A stretch of 64,000 bases of DNA from assembly GCF_014640075.1 (NCBI RefSeq), contig NZ_BMGG01000003.1:309036-373035 (forward strand), read 5' to 3'. Shown one piece after another: positions 60,447 to 64,000 of the stretch. A program made the position numbers and the translations under genes. Below the pieces are notes generated by a model that was not told where the DNA came from, did not search any database, and saw only the letters and a list, made by a program, of their open reading frames with translations. Position 1 is the first letter of the stretch. Each line of letters starts with the position of its first letter. Source of the stretch: Chelatococcus reniformis. GTDB taxonomy: Bacteria; Pseudomonadota; Alphaproteobacteria; Rhizobiales; Beijerinckiaceae.

Positions 60447-61661
60447 ATGGTGAACCTCACACGCCGCGGCGTGCTGGGCACGGGAGCGGCTTTGCTGGCG
60501 AGCGGCATTGCGCGGCCGGCGCTGGCGCGCTCCTACAAGGACCCGGGCGTCTCCGACACCTTGATCCGCATCGGCACGACGGTGCCGTTCAGCGGCCCGG
60601 CATCGGCCTACGGCATCATCGGCACGTCGGACAAAGCCTATTTCGACATGGTCAACGCCCAGGGCGGCATCAACGGCCGCAAGGTCGAGATCATCGCGCT
60701 GGACGACGCCTATTCTCCGCCCAAGACGGTGGAGGCGGTGCGCCGCCTGGTGGAGCAGGACGAGGTGTTCTGCATGTTCAACAACGTCGGCACCGCCGCC
60801 AACAGCGCGGTGGCGAAATACCTCACGGCCCGCAAGATCCCCGCCCTCTTCATCACCTCCGGCGCCTCCAAATGGGGCAATCCGAAGGAGTATCCTTGGA
60901 CCGTCGGCTTCCAGCCCCCGTACAGCGCCGAGGGCCAGATCATCGCCCAGCACATGCTGGCGACCATCAAGGATCCCAAGGTCGCCGTGCTGATGCAGAA
61001 CGACGACTTCGGCAAGGACTACTTCAACGGCTTCGTCGCCGGCCTCGGCGGCCGCGAGAGGATCGCCGAGCTCGCCACCTACGAGATCAGCGATCCCACG
61101 GTCGATTCGCAGATGGTGAAGTTGAAGTCCTCCGGCGCCAACGTGTTCTTCAACATCAGCTCGCCGAAATTCGCCGCGCAATCCATCCGCAAGGTGGCGG
61201 AGATGCAGTGGAAGGTCGTCCACTACATGAACAGCACCAGCATCTCGATGCCGACCTTGCGCGCCGCGGGCCTGGAGAATTGCCAGGGCATGATCTCGAT
61301 CAACTACATGAAGGATCCGACCGATCCCAAATGGCACCAGAGCCCGGACTACAAGGCCTGGCTCCATTGGATGGACACCTACAACACGTCCGTGTCGAAA
61401 TCCGAGAACGCCACCGCCTTCTGTTTCGCGGTGTCCTACACGCTGCATCAGGTGCTGCTCGCCTGCGGCGGCGAGATGACCCGCGAGAACGTCATGAGGC
61501 AGGCCTTCGACATCCGCGACCTGGCGGCGCCGATGCTGCTGCCGGGCGTCAAGGTGTCGACCTCGGCCGACAACCACTACCCGCTCAGGACCGTCTATCT
61601 CATGAAGTTCGAAGGCGAGACCTGGTCGTCCTTCGGCGAGCCGATGACGGCCAAGGCCTGA
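60447..61661 (+). CDS. Liv-type ABC transporter substrate-binding protein (orphan, second copy)
   Basis: 404 residues from MVNLTR with ribosome site GGGAGGAAAC. The signal is twin-arginine-like (TRRGVLGTGAALLASG, cleavage near ALA-RS). Body matches the 24509 paralogue: IRIGTTVPFSGPASAYG, GGINGRKVEIIALDDAYSP, VAVLMQNDDFGKDYFNGF. Again no permease or ATPase genes are present. It is paired with an acyl-CoA ligase on the opposite strand just downstream, as the first copy is with its ligase, suggesting parallel import of different acids into CoA-dependent pathways. Confidence 0.92.
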   Translation: MVNLTRRGVLGTGAALLASGIARPALARSYKDPGVSDTLIRIGTTVPFSGPASAYGIIGTSDKAYFDMVNAQGGINGRKVEIIALDDAYSPPKTVEAVRRLVEQDEVFCMFNNVGTAANSAVAKYLTARKIPALFITSGASKWGNPKEYPWTVGFQPPYSAEGQIIAQHMLATIKDPKVAVLMQNDDFGKDYFNGFVAGLGGRERIAELATYEISDPTVDSQMVKLKSSGANVFFNISSPKFAAQSIRKVAEMQWKVVHYMNSTSISMPTLRAAGLENCQGMISINYMKDPTDPKWHQSPDYKAWLHWMDTYNTSVSKSENATAFCFAVSYTLHQVLLACGGEMTRENVMRQAFDIRDLAAPMLLPGVKVSTSADNHYPLRTVYLMKFEGETWSSFGEPMTAKA

Positions 61662-61731
61662 GACGGACCTGCGGGCCAAGGCCGGGGCACATGACGCTCC
61701 GGCCTGTCGGGCCATCGCGCGGCCGTGCGCC

Positions 61732-63372
61732 TCAGCCCGCGCCGGCGCCGATCCGCTCGCGGCGGACGCGGATGCCGGCCGCCTCCCGGTCCCAGACGTC
61801 GGCGGCGAGCCCCTCCGAGCGCAGAAGGTGCTTCTGGATCTTCGCGGTCGGGGTGCGCGGCAGGGCGGCGACGATGCGCACGTAGCGCGGCACCATGAAA
61901 TGGGCGAGCCGCGGCAGCAGGAAGGCGGTCAGCTCGGCCGGATCGATGCTGCGGCCGGGCACCGGCGCCACCACGCACAGGATCTCGTCCTCCGACAGTT
62001 CGCTCGGCACCGGCACCACGGCGCATTCGTTGACGTCCGGATGCGCGGCGACCTCGGCCTCCACTTCGAACGAGGAGATGTTCTCGCCGCGCCGGCGGAT
62101 GGTGTCCTTCATGCGGTCGACGAAGACGAAATCGCCGTCATCGTTGATCTTGAAGGCGTCGCCGGTGTGGAACCAGCCGTTGCGCCAGGCCTTGGCGGTC
62201 GCCTCCGGGTTCTGGAAATAGCCGGAGTTGAGCGCCCACGGCCCGTCGGTGCGCACGATCAATTCGCCCGCCTCACCCGGCGCGACCTCGCAGTCGTTGT
62301 CGTCGACGATCCGCAGCGACACGCCGGGCCGCGGCCGCCCGCAGATGCCCAGCTTGGCCGGGTTGAGCCCGGAGACCAGCGGCGTCGAGATCTCGGTCAT
62401 GTTATAGAGGGTGTAGACTGCGACCCCGAAGCGGGCCGCGAAGGCCGGCGCATCCTCCGCCAACGGCACGATGATCACCGTCCGCAGCGGATGATCGCGA
62501 TCGCCCGGCCCCGGCGGCCGCTTGGCGACGAAGGTCGCCATGGCGCCGAGCAGCAGCACCACCGTGGTGCCGGTCTCGCGGATGCTTGCCCAGAAGCCAT
62601 CGGTGGTGAACTGGTCGATGAAGGACACCGAGCCGCCGCGCGCCAGCATGCCCATCACCGGGATGGTGCCGCCGACGTGGAAGAGTGGCAGGTTGCACAT
62701 GTAGCGGTCGTCCGTCCCCACCATCGAGAAGCCATCTCGCCCCGCCATGGCGAAGAGATGGGCGTAGCTCGACAACACGCCCTTGGAGGGGCCCGTGGTG
62801 CCGGAGGTGTAGACGATCGACTGGGTGTCCCACGGGGCGATGGCCCGCGCCAGGGGCGGCAGCGCCGCGGCATCGCCGTCGAGGCTCGTGGCAGGCAGTA
62901 CCTCGGCCCCGGCAATGGGGCGCGGGGTGCCGCCGACCACAACGACGCGCTCGACGCGCGCCAGATCGATGCCGTCGAGCCGCTCCAGCAGATCGGCATG
63001 AGCGACGACGATGCGGGCGTTGGAGTTGGCCAGCACGTGTTCGAGCAGCCGCCCCCTGTAGGCGGTGTTGATCGGCACGTAGACGGCGCCGAGCCAGTTG
63101 ATGCCGAACCACACCTTGAGACAGTCGGGCCCGTTCGGCAGCCAGACGACGACTGTGTCGTCCTGCTTGACGCCGAGCGCGGCCAGGCCTGTCGCCGTGG
63201 CGGCGGCCCGATCGCGCATGTCGGCAAAGGTGAGCGTCGGCCCGCCGTGGAAGACCGCATAGGGTGCATCGGGCTTTTCGCCGGCCCAGCGCTCCAGCAG
63301 GTTGCGCAGCACGCAATCATTCGCCGCGGGAATGCGCGGGTCGCGCCGCACGGCAGCCTCGTCAGCCATCAT
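61732..63372 (-). CDS. Acyl-CoA ligase, CaiC-like AMP-binding family
   Basis: 546 residues. Motifs: SIVYTSGTTGPSKGVLSSYAHL (ATP loop), YNMTE, TGDAFKINDDGDFVFVDRMKDTIRRRGENISSFEVE, and the terminal TPTAKIQKHLLR with its lysine. It resembles crotonobetaine/carnitine-CoA ligases more than the ligase at 21056. It would activate a carboxylic acid to its CoA thioester. Converges with the orphan binding-protein gene (70 bases between stops) and is followed on its own strand by the carboxyltransferase gene at the window edge. Confidence 0.9.
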   Translation of the reverse strand: MMADEAAVRRDPRIPAANDCVLRNLLERWAGEKPDAPYAVFHGGPTLTFADMRDRAAATATGLAALGVKQDDTVVVWLPNGPDCLKVWFGINWLGAVYVPINTAYRGRLLEHVLANSNARIVVAHADLLERLDGIDLARVERVVVVGGTPRPIAGAEVLPATSLDGDAAALPPLARAIAPWDTQSIVYTSGTTGPSKGVLSSYAHLFAMAGRDGFSMVGTDDRYMCNLPLFHVGGTIPVMGMLARGGSVSFIDQFTTDGFWASIRETGTTVVLLLGAMATFVAKRPPGPGDRDHPLRTVIIVPLAEDAPAFAARFGVAVYTLYNMTEISTPLVSGLNPAKLGICGRPRPGVSLRIVDDNDCEVAPGEAGELIVRTDGPWALNSGYFQNPEATAKAWRNGWFHTGDAFKINDDGDFVFVDRMKDTIRRRGENISSFEVEAEVAAHPDVNECAVVPVPSELSEDEILCVVAPVPGRSIDPAELTAFLLPRLAHFMVPRYVRIVAALPRTPTAKIQKHLLRSEGLAADVWDREAAGIRVRRERIGAGAG

Positions 63373-63426
63373 GTCTCCTCCTCCCCGGCGGCCCTTGTGT
63401 AGCCCTGGCCGCTCGACGACGTGATG

Positions 63427-64000
63427 CTACGGCGTCACGCCGTAACGCGGAACCGGCTCGGGCGCCGCGGTGCGGCGCGAGCGGGCGAGTGCAAACGCGT
63501 GCAACACGCGCCGCCGCGTGTCCCGGGGCGCGATGACGTCGTGGACGGTGAAGCGGGCCGCGGCATTGAGCGGCCCGGTACCCACCGCGAAGCGTGCTTC
63601 CAGTTCCCGCTGGTAGGCCACGGGATCGGCGGCCGCCTCGATCTCACTCTTGAAGGCGGCGGCCACGCCGCCCTGCACGGGCAGCGAGGCGAAATCGGCC
63701 GTGGGCCAGGCGACGACGAGGCTCTGCTCGCCGCCCCAGCCGCCCATGGCGCAGGCGCCGAAGCCGAAGGCCTTGCGGACGACGACGGTGACCTTGGGCA
63801 CGTCCGCCCAGGCGAGCGAATGCACCAGGGCGAGCCCGGCCCGCAGCGTGCCCTCGCGTTCGGCTTGCGGGCCGGTCATCACCCCGGGCACGTCCTGGAG
63901 AAACAGCAGCGGCACGTGATAGGCCGAGCACAGCTCGACGAAGTGCCTCGCCTTGTCGGCCGCCGCCGCGGTGATGGCGCCGGCGTACACCATCGGCTGG
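63427..64000 (-). CDS. Acyl-CoA carboxyltransferase subunit (propionyl/methylcrotonyl-CoA carboxylase beta type), partial
   Basis: The 3' 190 codons of a biotin-dependent carboxyltransferase; the start lies beyond the right edge. Visible are the acyl-CoA side VPLLFLQDVPGVMTGPQAE, GALVHSLAWADVPKVTVVVRKAFGFGACAMGG-like segments, and the oxyanion-type WPTADFASLPVQGG, ending VIAPRDTRRRVLHAFALARSRR. With the acyl-CoA ligase beside it, it suggests carboxylation of the newly formed acyl-CoA, for example in leucine or isoprenoid-acid breakdown. Identity of the acyl group not determinable from this fragment. Confidence 0.88.
   Translation of the reverse strand, partial: QPMVYAGAITAAAADKARHFVELCSAYHVPLLFLQDVPGVMTGPQAEREGTLRAGLALVHSLAWADVPKVTVVVRKAFGFGACAMGGWGGEQSLVVAWPTADFASLPVQGGVAAAFKSEIEAAADPVAYQRELEARFAVGTGPLNAAARFTVHDVIAPRDTRRRVLHAFALARSRRTAAPEPVPRYGVTP

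Overview
The window looks like chromosomal DNA from a high-GC alphaproteobacterium, most probably of the order Hyphomicrobiales (Rhizobiales). The grounds are the uniformly GC-rich coding, a DUF992 protein, a 'GCG' Gly-Phe-Trp repeat protein, a DmeR/DmeF metal-efflux pair, two adjacent Ku genes and several families of intergenic palindromic repeats that I associate with Bradyrhizobium-like and related genomes. The genus cannot be fixed from the sequence alone. I found no rRNA, tRNA, integrase, transposase or phage structural gene.

Layout. 1-6.0 kb: a TRAP transporter (dctP, crotonase, dctQ, dctM), a TetR regulator and a convergent class III CoA-transferase, together an uptake and CoA-activation unit for an unidentified carboxylate. 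6.3-11.1 kb: a PhnB-like VOC protein, an amidase and a divergent PEP-carboxylase homologue. 11.2-15.2 kb: two tandem paralogues with a beta-strand-repeat passenger and a C-terminal Hint domain. 15.4-20.4 kb: a DUF4375-like protein, a dienelactone hydrolase, a luciferase-like monooxygenase and a SulP-STAS-cNMP fusion. 21.0-25.7 kb: acyl-CoA ligase and SDR dehydrogenase, divergent from a TetR regulator followed by an orphan Liv-type binding protein. 25.8-30.3 kb: two large genes of unknown function that form a probable operon and are the best candidate for an undescribed system. 30.6-32.3 kb: two Ku genes. 32.3-34.2 kb: three small exported proteins. 34.5-37.2 kb: metal homeostasis, with a COG0523 zinc metallochaperone behind a Zur-like box and dmeR-dmeF behind its own perfect palindrome. 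37.3-42.4 kb: small or unknown genes, a LysR regulator, a two-repeat type I-C-like CRISPR remnant, a Nudix hydrolase and a Tat-exported amidohydrolase. 42.7-44.9 kb: an EmrA-like membrane-fusion protein and a quinone-reductase-like dehydrogenase. 45.0-52.0 kb: a TetR regulator divergent from a five-gene catabolic operon (FAD monooxygenase, two alpha/beta hydrolases, MFS transporter, M24 peptidase). 52.2-56.0 kb: an unknown small protein, a UvrD/Rep helicase and a fatty-acid desaturase. 56.3-59.0 kb: two decayed genes (a Crp/Fnr regulator and the 3' end of a glycogen-debranching enzyme) on either side of an intact GT4 glycosyltransferase. 59.5-64 kb: class II aldolase, a second orphan Liv-type binding protein, a second acyl-CoA ligase and the 3' part of a biotin-dependent carboxyltransferase that runs off the window.

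The main theme is uptake and CoA-dependent catabolism of organic acids and aromatic or amide compounds, with several small local regulators. The secondary theme is genome wear: pseudogenes, an isolated CRISPR remnant and interspersed palindromes. Gene starts were chosen from family alignment from memory and visible ribosome binding sites, not from computed searches.
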